Shown: positions 28,628-36,558 of the stretch, in pieces
Layout: each line of letters starts with the position of its first letter
Numbering within the stretch: the stretch's first letter is position 1
The notes under the pieces: model-generated
Seen by the model: the letters and a program-made list of their open reading frames with translations, nothing else
Told to the model about the DNA's origin: nothing
Database searches by the model: none
Translations under genes and position numbers: made by a program
From: Pseudoalteromonas marina
Lineage (GTDB): Bacteria > Pseudomonadota > Gammaproteobacteria > Enterobacterales > Alteromonadaceae
DNA length: 64,000 nucleotides
Assembly (NCBI RefSeq): GCF_000238335.3
Contig: NZ_AHCB03000007.1
Location: 372,001 to 436,000 of the forward strand
Reading direction: 5' to 3'

Positions 28628-29893
28628 TTATTCGCTCATAACTTCTATTACATCATCACTATAAAGCATTGACTCTAATATAAAGCTGTATATTTTTTCT
28701 ATTTCTATCTCTGGGTTAACCAACTTAAGTTGTGTTTCAACCACTGCCCAGTTTTTAGTTTCAATCGCTTTTGCCAGTAATAAGCAATCACCCAGCAAAC
28801 CGGTTTGCAGTAGCAAAGCATCTGTTATGCTTTTATCTAGCGTAAACTCTTTTACAATAGTTGCTAGCTCAATATCTAATATCGCATCAAGCATCGAAAA
28901 CAAACCCACTAAGTAACCTTGCTGAGATAAATTTTTGTTTGTTTCAGCTAATATAAGCTCTATTAACCGAGCGCGTACAAGAGCAAATTTAGTCAACTCT
29001 GTTGGTTTATCTATTCCTAAATCGCTAACAGCTAATACACGCACAAATTGACGAATTACGTCCTCACCTAAATAAACAACAGCTTGCGATATGGACGTAA
29101 TAACTAAATTACTATTATTAGAACGTGCATTTGCCAAACGTAAAATTCGCGCCGTTATTCCTACATCTTTAGCTACACGCTGATGAATTTCTTCAAAGCA
29201 TAACGATTCTTTTGCTATTGCTTTAAGGAGTTCGAAAACGGTAACTTTTGAAGGATCGACCCCACTGTAAGTTAGCATTTCTGGGCGAGCAAAAAAGAAT
29301 CCCTGAAAATAATCACAGCCTGCATCGCGTAAGTTTATAAACTGATCGTAAGTTTCTATTCGCTCTACTATTATTTTGCAATGAGGGTAGCTTCGTTTAA
29401 GCTTTTTAACCCGTATGTTAGTTTTAATAATAGGCTCTTCAGCCTCAATTTTTATATAACTAACAAGGGCGAGTAACGGCTCCCATTTTTCATCGCCGTC
29501 ATAATCGTCCAGTGCAAATACATAACCCTGACCTTTCAGCGCTTTAATACGACTAGCAACCGCTGCAATGTTTACCGTGCGCTCAACAATTTCAATTACA
29601 GTATGTTCAGGGTTTAATAGTTTAGGGAATTCATCCAGTAAGGCGTCTGTAGAAAGATTTACAAAAGCAAGTTGGTGAGCTGTAAGCTTTTCTGCGCCAA
29701 CTAACATTAAGGTATTAAAAAACAAACGGCTGGTCGCGTGCTCATCGCTAGTGCCTACAGGAAACGCATTATTTGCGGAGTTTCGGTAAAGCAACTCATA
29801 AGCAAACACAGCTTTGTCAGCATCAAATATTGGTTGCCTAGCAACATATTGTGTCAACGTAGGTGTTAACGACGGGGTGTCAGACACGTTCAA
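28628..29893 (-). CDS. EAL-like/HDOD signalling protein (YuxH type)
   Basis: A 421-residue cytoplasmic protein with an N-terminal EAL-like domain (about 12-205) and a C-terminal HDOD domain (about 210-405). The EAL-like part starts RQPIFDADKAVFAYELLYRNS, the usual YuxH form, but key phosphodiesterase residues are altered: ELL for EAL and DDYDGDE where active enzymes have DDFGTG. It is therefore probably a non-catalytic cyclic-di-GMP or protein interaction module. HDOD domains appear in signalling and chemotaxis-related regulators. The start is TTG at 29893 with AGGTGA six bases upstream. It is followed two bases later by the PqiA gene. No clear partner is visible. Confidence 0.85.
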   Translation of the reverse strand: MNVSDTPSLTPTLTQYVARQPIFDADKAVFAYELLYRNSANNAFPVGTSDEHATSRLFFNTLMLVGAEKLTAHQLAFVNLSTDALLDEFPKLLNPEHTVIEIVERTVNIAAVASRIKALKGQGYVFALDDYDGDEKWEPLLALVSYIKIEAEEPIIKTNIRVKKLKRSYPHCKIIVERIETYDQFINLRDAGCDYFQGFFFARPEMLTYSGVDPSKVTVFELLKAIAKESLCFEEIHQRVAKDVGITARILRLANARSNNSNLVITSISQAVVYLGEDVIRQFVRVLAVSDLGIDKPTELTKFALVRARLIELILAETNKNLSQQGYLVGLFSMLDAILDIELATIVKEFTLDKSITDALLLQTGLLGDCLLLAKAIETKNWAVVETQLKLVNPEIEIEKIYSFILESMLYSDDVIEVMSE

Positions 29894-30046
29894 TAGAATT
29901 CACCTATAAGTTTGTGCAAAATTAAAGCTAATCTTTTCAGTCTAATCTATGTTAGAGATTAAAAGTATAGTAAATGCATCTTAATCGTTGCAAAATTTTG
30001 CAAAGTAAATAAAACTAATAAAAAAGTTCGTAGTACAGGAGCGGGT

Positions 30047-30796
30047 TTGCTTATTTTAAAGTGGTTATTGATATTATGTTTAGCATTGAGCTCGCTTCCT
30101 AATATTGCAGCACAAAGCAACAATACCCTAAAGTACAACATTAGCTCATCTGGAAGTCATTACCCTTTCTACACCAACAATCCTAAACGCCCGGGAGTGT
30201 TACCAGAAATCATTGAAAAAGTACTTATTGACGCTAATATCTCTGCTTCTCATGAATCGCTACCTGCAAAGCGAATCACTAAATACCTTAATGAAGGGAT
30301 TATTGACTTTGATGTGATCTCGCTTGATTGGCTACCTCAAAGTGAAAGAACCAACACCAAATATGTATTTTCTGACCCATTAATTACAGTAACAGAAATG
30401 CTTGTAACGCTGCCCGAAAACACAAAAAAATGGCAACATGTGTCCAACATGGAGGGTAAAAATGTAGGCACAGTATTAGGTTATTATTATCACAATGCTG
30501 ATACATTTAAACGCGTTGATTTTCCCTCGGAAAAAGAACTCATAGAGGCGCTAGTACGAAAAAGAGTAGATGTTGCCATAATAGGTGAGTTGCCAACCTT
30601 ATATTGGTCACAAAAACTTAATATCAACATTGGTTTTGGTGCTCAATATTCTCATGGTTTTTTGAGAATTCGCCTGCTTAGCAAACATAAGCACTTAATG
30701 CCTATCATCAATAAAGTAATAAAAAACCTCCACAGCATTGGTTATATAAACAACATAGCTGAAAAATACATGAAAGAAATACCCATACAAAACTAA
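30047..30796 (+). CDS. Solitary family-3 solute-binding-like protein
   Basis: A 249-residue secreted protein. It has a signal peptide (MLILKWLLILCLALSSLPNIAAQ) and a body resembling family 3 periplasmic solute-binding proteins (amino-acid type): PGVLPEIIEKVLIDANIS, TKYVFSDPLITVTEMLVTL, GKNVGTVLGYYYHN and KRVDVAIIGELPTLYWSQ. The start is TTG at 30047, backed by AGGAG five bases upstream. No ABC permease or ATPase is next to it, so it may act as a sensor or be an orphan binding protein. It faces away from the HDOD gene. A lineage-specific substrate cannot be assigned. Confidence 0.75.
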   Translation: MLILKWLLILCLALSSLPNIAAQSNNTLKYNISSSGSHYPFYTNNPKRPGVLPEIIEKVLIDANISASHESLPAKRITKYLNEGIIDFDVISLDWLPQSERTNTKYVFSDPLITVTEMLVTLPENTKKWQHVSNMEGKNVGTVLGYYYHNADTFKRVDFPSEKELIEALVRKRVDVAIIGELPTLYWSQKLNINIGFGAQYSHGFLRIRLLSKHKHLMPIINKVIKNLHSIGYINNIAEKYMKEIPIQN

Positions 30797-30869
30797 GGGA
30801 TTTATAACACACACCCAGTGCGCTGAGTTATACTATGCAAAAATATTAACCCACCAAAAAAGTAGTCCT

Positions 30870-31436
30870 ATGAGTATTGAAAAAGCCTTAATTGAACGCA
30901 GCAATAACCAGTGTGAATTGTGTACAGCTACCAATGACTTATCTGTTTATGAAGTTCCACCTGTAACCGAAACACATTCAGACAAATGCATTTACACTTG
31001 CAAAACATGCAAAGAACAAATTGAAAACACCGTCGAAATCACTCCAACGCATTGGCATTGTTTAAATGACAGCATGTGGAGCCAAACACCTGCGGTTCAA
31101 GTTGTTGCCTATAGAATGCTATCGCGCTTAGCGCCAGATAACGGTTGGGCACAAGATGCACTAGACATGGTATATCTAGAAGAAGAGACTCTGGCGTGGG
31201 CTAATAAAGCACTTGCTGAAGATGACGATGTTAAACATGTCGATAGTAATGGCGTGGTTCTTCAAGCTGGCGATACCGTGACACTTATAAAAGATTTAGA
31301 TGTAAAAGGCAGTAGCCTTACAGCAAAACGTGGTACTGCGGTGCGTAATATTGGTTTAACCAGTAACCCAGAACACATTGAAGGGCGTGTTGATGGCCAG
31401 CGCATTGTCATTTTAACTAAGTTTGTTAAAAAGTAG
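30870..31436 (+). CDS. phnA: PhnA-family zinc-ribbon protein
   Basis: A 188-residue protein of the PhnA/YjdM family. The N-terminal zinc ribbon has CELC near residue 15 and CKTC near residue 49; the C-terminal PhnA domain is a small beta barrel beginning DSNGVVLQAGDTVTLIKDLDVKG. The middle region (about 65-125) is absent from the 111-residue E. coli YjdM but present in the longer family form. Despite the name there is no firm evidence that the family degrades phosphonates, and no phn cluster is nearby. It is a single gene closed by a shared terminator with rlmJ. Confidence 0.87.
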   Translation: MSIEKALIERSNNQCELCTATNDLSVYEVPPVTETHSDKCIYTCKTCKEQIENTVEITPTHWHCLNDSMWSQTPAVQVVAYRMLSRLAPDNGWAQDALDMVYLEEETLAWANKALAEDDDVKHVDSNGVVLQAGDTVTLIKDLDVKGSSLTAKRGTAVRNIGLTSNPEHIEGRVDGQRIVILTKFVKK

Positions 31437-31490
31437 GCAGCAAATAACTCACACTATCTTCGCTTTTAACTGTGAGTAATAAGTTAGAAC

Positions 31491-31519
31491 AAAAATGCCC
31501 AGCAGTGCTGGGCATTTTT
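31491..31519. terminator. Bidirectional terminator between phnA and rlmJ
   Basis: AAAAATGCCCAGC (31491-31503) pairs perfectly with GCTGGGCATTTTT (31507-31519). A and T runs on both sides let it work for the convergent phnA and rlmJ transcripts. Confidence 0.88.
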
Positions 31520-31530
31520 GTAAGTAGTGG

Positions 31531-32370
31531 TTATTCATCAACCAGTTGCTCACACCTATAAAAGCCAGTAGGTTCACTTAACAATGACACTAGCTCAGGC
31601 AATACATTATCCATAGTTTGTTTAAGCTTCCATGGCGGATTAATCACTATCATACCTGATGCAGTCATGCCATGAACGTCAGTATCGGCCTCGGTTCCCA
31701 GCTCAAATAACTGAATATTTCGCATACCGGAATCAATTAAACCCTGCTCCATATTGTTAATGCGCTCCCGATCAACAACCGGATACCAAATCATATAAGT
31801 ACCCGTTGCAAATCGTTGATGTGCTTTAATTAATGTTTTTACAACGCGTTCATAATCATCTTTTATTTCGTATGGTGGGTCGATTAATACGCACGCTCTT
31901 CGAGACGCAGGTGGTAGTAGCCCTACCAAACCAGTGAACCCGTCTTCACCGCGCACTCGAATAGAGCGCTTACCCTGCATATTACTTTCTAGCAAGACTA
32001 AGTCTCTTGGGTGCAATTCAAAAAACCAACCTTTATCTTGACGACGTAAATAATGTTCAGCAATTTTTGGTGAACCCGGATAAAAATCGAGGTCACTCGC
32101 ATTATTGAACGATTTAATTAGGTCAATGTATTCGTTAAGAGCCTCATGCTCACTTGTGTGCGCCCACAACTTTTCAATACCGTCTTGGTATTCTTGCGTT
32201 TTTTGAGCATCAGCTGCTGCGAGTTCAAAAAAGCCTGCGCCAGAGTGCGTATCAATGTAATCTAGCGGCTTATCCTTAACTGTTTGATATTTAAGCACCT
32301 CAGCCAATACAAGATGTTTTAGGACATCGGCCGGATTACCCGCATGAAATGAGTGTCTGTAACTAAGCAT
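31531..32370 (-). CDS. rlmJ: 23S rRNA (adenine-2030-N6)-methyltransferase
   Basis: RlmJ methylates N6 of adenine 2030 in 23S rRNA using S-adenosylmethionine. The 279-residue product (E. coli 280) starts MLSYRHSFHAGNPADVLKH, the family N-terminus, and has the catalytic Asp-Pro-Pro-Tyr motif in VLIDPPYEIKDDYE near residue 163 and PGSPKIAEHYLRRQDKG. It is a single gene, convergent with phnA. The 448-base gap behind its start holds the probable 6S RNA on the other strand. Confidence 0.95.
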   Translation of the reverse strand: MLSYRHSFHAGNPADVLKHLVLAEVLKYQTVKDKPLDYIDTHSGAGFFELAAADAQKTQEYQDGIEKLWAHTSEHEALNEYIDLIKSFNNASDLDFYPGSPKIAEHYLRRQDKGWFFELHPRDLVLLESNMQGKRSIRVRGEDGFTGLVGLLPPASRRACVLIDPPYEIKDDYERVVKTLIKAHQRFATGTYMIWYPVVDRERINNMEQGLIDSGMRNIQLFELGTEADTDVHGMTASGMIVINPPWKLKQTMDNVLPELVSLLSEPTGFYRCEQLVDE

Positions 32371-32461
32371 TATTTATTTTCGCCATACGCAATTTAATAT
32401 CGCAAGTGAACCATAAGCACTGGGCTTTAGCAACTTGCACTAAGGTCTGTTAACCTTTCAA

Positions 32462-32633
32462 GGTTAAAGTTTAAGCGACCTGTTTGATATTTAGGCAAAG
32501 TAGAGCCTACATAGTGCGGTTATACTTACATGAATTTAAGCCGGTAGAATAACGCGGGAGCAGTTACCGAGTCCATTGAGTTACAAACCTCGCGCCACGA
32601 TTAAATACCCTCTAGTTTGAACAAACTTTAATC
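32462..32633 (+). ncRNA. ssrS: Probable 6S RNA
   Basis: 6S RNA binds sigma70 RNA polymerase and tunes transcription in stationary phase. This 448-base gap before the zapB-like gene can fold into a long interrupted rod as 6S does. Visible pairs: a closing stem TTAAAGTTT (32464-32472) with AAACTTTAA (32623-32631), extended by a G-U and a G-C pair; GCGA (32475) with TCGC (32590); GTTTG (32482) with CAAAC (32584); and an apical stem CTAC...CGGTT with AAGCCG..GTAG. Sequence blocks like E. coli 6S occur in order: CCTG then GATATTT, GCGGTT, AAGCC, and GTTACA before CCT. Length (about 172-185) and neighbourhood (zapA) fit, though ssrS usually follows zapA. Ends are approximate. Confidence 0.55.
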
Positions 32634-32818
32634 CGCAAAATTCAACAACCTCTTGGATAAAGGGTGTTTAAATGAACCATATATGAACAAAAAAGCACGT
32701 TGTATGAATTATCCCTTAACAAAGAAGAAAAATCAGCTAAAACTCGCGTAAATGCTAGTAAATTAATGTACTTTGCTTTACATTTGCAAGACATTAATTA
32801 CAGTTATATGAGCGCCTT

Positions 32819-33049
32819 ATGGACAACAATACTCTTCAACAACTCGAACAACTGATCGATTCACTTATTGAACGCAATAATCAATTACAAACTGACGTTG
32901 CTAGCTTAAAAGAACAAAACAGCAAACTTGCTGATGATAATGAGCTTTTACAACTAGAAGCGCTTGAAAACGAAGAAAAGCAAAAAGATGCCAGCACAAC
33001 ATTAACTGGCTTGCTTGATAAATTACAAAGCGCACAACAGGCTAGCTAA
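32819..33049 (+). CDS. ZapB-like small coiled-coil protein (TIGR02449 type)
   Basis: A 76-residue coiled-coil protein. Heptad-like Leu/Ile spacing runs from about residue 5 to 70 (LEQLIDSLIERNNQLQTDVASL), with no membrane segment. Proteins of this small family are routinely encoded just ahead of zapA, and resemble the cell-division factor ZapB, which bridges the Z ring and the chromosome terminus in E. coli. It overlaps zapA by one base (TAATG), so translation is coupled. A divisome role is inferred from neighbourhood. Confidence 0.82.
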   Translation: MDNNTLQQLEQLIDSLIERNNQLQTDVASLKEQNSKLADDNELLQLEALENEEKQKDASTTLTGLLDKLQSAQQAS

Positions 33050-33354
33050 TGTCTGAGCTGCAAAACCAGCGGGTCACTGTTGAGTTGCTAGGTAAAGAGC
33101 AGCAATTTGCTTGTCCGCAAGGACAAGAAGAGGCATTGATAGCAGCAGCTAAAAATCTAAACGACTTAGTTGAACAAATGAAACAGCGTTCAACCGTTCG
33201 AAACGATCAAAAAGCATTGCTTATGGCAGCACTTAATTTAAGCCACGATTTGCTTGAAGCAAAAACACAAGCAACTGTTGAGCAGCAACACCAAGACCAA
33301 CTTGTTGATAAACTCAGCCAACATTTGGCAAGTGACCCCGAACAAAAAAAATAA
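33049..33354 (+). CDS. zapA: Cell division protein ZapA
   Basis: ZapA binds FtsZ and bundles protofilaments in the Z ring. The 101-residue product (E. coli 109) has the N-terminal globular part with VTVELLGKEQQFACPQGQEEALIAAAKNLNDLVEQMK and a C-terminal coiled coil (about 55-95) for dimer and tetramer formation. It is coupled to the zapB-like gene and closed by a terminator that starts at the stop codon. The fau (ygfA) gene that often follows zapA is not here. Confidence 0.93.
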   Translation: MSELQNQRVTVELLGKEQQFACPQGQEEALIAAAKNLNDLVEQMKQRSTVRNDQKALLMAALNLSHDLLEAKTQATVEQQHQDQLVDKLSQHLASDPEQKK

Positions 33355-33380
33355 AAAAGCGCAACCTGCGCTTTTTGTTT
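33354..33380 (+). terminator. Rho-independent terminator after zapA
   Basis: AAAAAGCGCA (33354-33363) pairs with TGCGCTTTTT (33367-33376) around a 3-base loop, followed by GTTT. It begins at the last base of zapA. Confidence 0.85.
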
Positions 33381-33396
33381 ATCATTAGGGTAATAA

Positions 33397-34440
33397 ATGG
33401 CCTGCAAGAGATCGCAAATGAAGTACTCCTTACTCACTATTCACTCATCGTTAAAATATACACTCCTGATGATAGGTTTACTTTTTGCCACAGCCAATTC
33501 AAATGCAGCTATTAGCTGGCAAACTATTAATAACAATATCCAATTTTTAAAACAACAGGACGATTTACGCTTTTACGACTCAAACCAAGTTTTGATTGAA
33601 GGCGCTGAATGCGCCCTACTTGTTGATACCAGCGGGAATTTTGCCGGTGTTGAACAACTAGTTGTTGAACTAAAAAAACGTCTTAAAACGCCTCTTTGTT
33701 ATTTAGTTGCAACTCATTATCACGACGATCACTTACTGGGCATGGCGGTGGTTCAACACTACTATCCAAACGCTAAACTCATTACCCACCAGCAAGTGAG
33801 CGCTGATTTTAAAACCTATCAAAAAGCCTACATCAATAAACTCGACAGCTATGAAAAAAGCATTGAACTGAGTTATCAGCGTTTAGCTTCAATTCCCAAA
33901 GAAGAACAAACAGCATGGCGAGAAAAGCTAGAACTGGCTAAAGCACGACTTTTTCGCTGGCGCGAATATAAGCTTAATCCACCAAAAATAGCATTAGCAG
34001 TAAGTAAAACGCTTAATTTAGGGAACTTTGAGATAAATATCACACCACACAAAGCGCATACTACGGGTGATTTAACCATTACTACAAACAATGGGAGCAC
34101 GTTAATTGGTGGTGATATTGTTGATTGGCTGCCTTACCCAGGCCACGGTGAACTTAAAAGCTGGCAAACGTTGCTTAAACAATACATAAGTAATGAAAAG
34201 CTATCACTCATTATACCAGGCCATGGTGATACTCTAAATAAACAACAACTAAAGCAACCACTGGCATTCTTAAATGCCCTGACTGAACACGTCAAAAGTA
34301 ATCAAAACCTAACAACTGAAGCACTCATAGAATCTTTTCCACAAAATGTGCTCGCTCCTTATCAACAAGACACGCTAAACCAAAAGTCGAGCCAGTTTTT
34401 TTTACAAGCAGGACTCAATCGCGCTAAAAGCTCACAATAA
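33397..34440 (+). CDS. Metallo-beta-lactamase-fold hydrolase, exported
   Basis: A 347-residue enzyme with an N-terminal signal segment (about 22-40, LLMIGLLFATANSNA) and a metallo-beta-lactamase fold. Zinc ligands seen in order: HYHDDH in the ATHYHDDHLLG loop (near residue 109), His in KAHTTGD, Asp in GGDIVDWLP and His in IPGHGD. This general layout covers lactamases, lactonases and other hydrolases; an insertion of about 60 mostly helical residues follows the first motif. The substrate is unknown, and an antibiotic-resistance role is not supported by sequence alone. The start at 33397 has AGGG upstream; ATG 33418 is an alternative. It lies just after the zapA terminator. Confidence 0.82.
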   Translation: MACKRSQMKYSLLTIHSSLKYTLLMIGLLFATANSNAAISWQTINNNIQFLKQQDDLRFYDSNQVLIEGAECALLVDTSGNFAGVEQLVVELKKRLKTPLCYLVATHYHDDHLLGMAVVQHYYPNAKLITHQQVSADFKTYQKAYINKLDSYEKSIELSYQRLASIPKEEQTAWREKLELAKARLFRWREYKLNPPKIALAVSKTLNLGNFEINITPHKAHTTGDLTITTNNGSTLIGGDIVDWLPYPGHGELKSWQTLLKQYISNEKLSLIIPGHGDTLNKQQLKQPLAFLNALTEHVKSNQNLTTEALIESFPQNVLAPYQQDTLNQKSSQFFLQAGLNRAKSSQ

Positions 34441-34486
34441 CCCAACACAACGGATTGTGTTAAAATAATAAAAGGAATTTATTCAA

Positions 34487-35983
34487 GTGATCACTATGCG
34501 CAGTTTGATATTATGCTTTTTAGTACTTTTTTTGTTTGGTTGTGAATTAACTGAGCAAAAGCAGGCAGAGGCACCTCAAATATTTACTCATTTTGAGCCT
34601 GATTACGCTAATCACCAAAACGTAGATGAACCGATACCCCAAAAGCAACAAGCACTGCTTATTGAAGAACAAAGCACGCCACTAAAGGTTAAAAATAGAG
34701 TCGTAAAAAAGCGCCCACCAAAAACGACTGATTTATGGGTGCACATTGCTAACAACTTACACTTTACGGTTTATCAAAATCGGGCTTTAAAAAAACGCAT
34801 TAAGTGGTATCTAAAACAGCCTAAATACCTAACCACGGTAAGTAAGCGTGCAGCACCCTATTTATACCACATTGTAAAAAAAATAGAGCAAAGAAACCTC
34901 CCTATGGAAATAGCGTTACTGCCTTTTGTGGAAAGTGACTTTAGACCTACAGCTGCCTCATCGCAGCAAGCTGTTGGCGTATGGCAACTTGTCGGTGCAA
35001 CTGCGTATCACTTTGGTATAAAGTCAGATCAATGGTACGACGGACGCCAAGATGTACTTGCTTCAACCGATGCCGCGCTGGATTATCTGAGTTATTTACA
35101 TAAACGCTTTAATGGTAACTGGCTACATGCATTAGCCGCCTACAATAGCGGTGAAGGACGCGTAAAGCGGGCCATAGAGAAAAATACAAAACGAGGAAAA
35201 AGCACTGACTTTTGGTCGCTAAGCTTGCCAAAAGAAACTGCTGATTACGTACCAAAATTACTCGCTTTAAGTTATTTAGTTAAGCATCCACAAAAAGGCA
35301 TGAAGCAACCAAAACTTGCTTATAAACCACTCACCACACAAATGAATATAGGTCAGCAATTCGATTTTTCGGTTATTGCTAAGCTGTCTGGAATTGGCTC
35401 AAAGCAGTTACATGCAATTAACCAAGGGTATTTAAAAAATCAAAGTTCGCCAAACGGACCACATACCTTACTACTGCCAATAGGCCAAGAGGCACTTTTA
35501 AAAAGTCAGTTTTTTAAATCTAACTTTGCTGGTGAATACATAGTAAAGCAAAACGATACACTTTATGGCATTGCAAAGCGTTATAGTATGTCGGTCAAAG
35601 CGCTTAAACAGCTTAATAACAAAGCCAATAACTTTATTGGTATAGGCGAAAAGTTATTGGTTGGGCAACCCAAAACCTTACCAAGCTCTTTAACCATAGA
35701 TTACAAAATAAGCCCTTATTTAGAACCTCAAGAAGATATTGTTATCCCAACAATAGAAATAGACTACACCGTAAAAACTGGAGATAGCCTGTGGAGTATT
35801 AGCCAACTTTACGACGTACCACATAGCGATTTAGCTAAGTGGAATAAATTATCAGCCTCAAGTATTTTAAAGCCCGGCAGTCAGCTAGTACTTTTTATTC
35901 CTCAAGCTGAAAAACCTAAAGCCAAGCCAATCAAAAAAGACCTACTGCTTGATCTGCAAAAAACACTAAATCAACCACGTTAA
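34487..35983 (+). CDS. mltD: Membrane-bound lytic murein transglycosylase D
   Basis: MltD cleaves peptidoglycan between MurNAc and GlcNAc to give 1,6-anhydro ends during wall remodelling. The 498-residue product has a lipoprotein signal with lipobox LFGC (Cys near residue 19), a family 1 lytic transglycosylase domain (about 120-300) with catalytic Glu in LPFVESDFRP and AAYNSGEGRV, and two LysM peptidoglycan-binding repeats near the C-terminus: YIVKQNDTLYGIAKRY and YTVKTGDSLWSISQLY. The start is GTG at 34487 with AAGGAA nine bases upstream. It is an outer-membrane lipoprotein facing the periplasm. Confidence 0.93.
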   Translation: MITMRSLILCFLVLFLFGCELTEQKQAEAPQIFTHFEPDYANHQNVDEPIPQKQQALLIEEQSTPLKVKNRVVKKRPPKTTDLWVHIANNLHFTVYQNRALKKRIKWYLKQPKYLTTVSKRAAPYLYHIVKKIEQRNLPMEIALLPFVESDFRPTAASSQQAVGVWQLVGATAYHFGIKSDQWYDGRQDVLASTDAALDYLSYLHKRFNGNWLHALAAYNSGEGRVKRAIEKNTKRGKSTDFWSLSLPKETADYVPKLLALSYLVKHPQKGMKQPKLAYKPLTTQMNIGQQFDFSVIAKLSGIGSKQLHAINQGYLKNQSSPNGPHTLLLPIGQEALLKSQFFKSNFAGEYIVKQNDTLYGIAKRYSMSVKALKQLNNKANNFIGIGEKLLVGQPKTLPSSLTIDYKISPYLEPQEDIVIPTIEIDYTVKTGDSLWSISQLYDVPHSDLAKWNKLSASSILKPGSQLVLFIPQAEKPKAKPIKKDLLLDLQKTLNQPR

Positions 35984-36049
35984 GTTTATAAACCAATCTA
36001 TTTCGCGTAAAATCACGCCCTAACATAGTTATTATTGAAAGAGATCAGC

Positions 36050-36538
36050 ATGCAAATTAGTAAAAATTCGGCAGTAGAGTTTCACTACACACTCAGTGAA
36101 GCAGGTGAGCAAATTGAAAGTAGTGTAAATGATGCACCACTTAGCTACATCCATGGTAGCGAAGGCATGCTTGCGGGTTTAGAAAAAGCCCTTGAAGATA
36201 AAAGTGCCGGCGATAAATTTAGTGTAACACTTGAACCAAGTGAATCTTATGGTGAGCGTGTTGATGACTTAATTCAACGCATTCCACTAAAGCATTTACA
36301 AGGCGATGTTAAAGTGTGGAAACCAGGTATGACCGCAATGGTTCAATCTAACCAAGGCCGTCATCAAGTGACTATTGTTAAAGTTGGTCGTTTTAATGCC
36401 GATTGTGACCTAAATCACCCATTTGCAGGTAAAACTCTGACATTTGATGTTGAAGTTGTATCGGTACGCGAAGCAACCAGCGAAGAGATTTCGCATGGCC
36501 ATGTTCACGCTGAAGGCGGTTGTGGCCACGCTCACTAA
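36050..36538 (+). CDS. slyD: FKBP-type peptidyl-prolyl isomerase, SlyD type
   Basis: A cytoplasmic peptidyl-prolyl cis-trans isomerase and chaperone; SlyD also delivers nickel in E. coli. The 162-residue product has the FKBP core (MQISKNSAVEFHYTLSEAG, PLSYIHGSEGMLAGLEKALE) with the IF insert (about 70-125, EPSESYGERVDDLIQRIPL) and a short metal-binding tail HGHVHAEGGCGHAH. The tail is far shorter than that of E. coli SlyD. The ATG at 36050 has GAGAT-type purines before it; the longer frame to 36035 is less likely. It lies 66 bases after mltD and 20 before the SDR gene. The paralogue FkpB lacks the tail, so SlyD is preferred. Confidence 0.88.
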   Translation: MQISKNSAVEFHYTLSEAGEQIESSVNDAPLSYIHGSEGMLAGLEKALEDKSAGDKFSVTLEPSESYGERVDDLIQRIPLKHLQGDVKVWKPGMTAMVQSNQGRHQVTIVKVGRFNADCDLNHPFAGKTLTFDVEVVSVREATSEEISHGHVHAEGGCGHAH

Positions 36539-36558
36539 TTAGCGAAAAAGGAACAAGT

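Noticed and set aside
30870..31436. Phosphonate breakdown function for PhnA
   Set aside because: The name is historical; no phosphonate genes are nearby and the family is not a proven phosphonatase.
32440..32620. 6S RNA on the minus strand
   Set aside because: The minus strand has CCTTGAAAGGTTAACAG, which resembles the 3' part of 6S, but the block order and stems fit the plus strand better.
33354..33397. 6S RNA in its usual place after zapA
   Set aside because: Only 42 bases with a terminator lie between zapA and the next gene, too short for 6S RNA.
33397..34440. Call as a beta-lactam resistance gene
   Set aside because: The zinc motif is shared by many unrelated hydrolases and nothing in the sequence points to lactam substrates.
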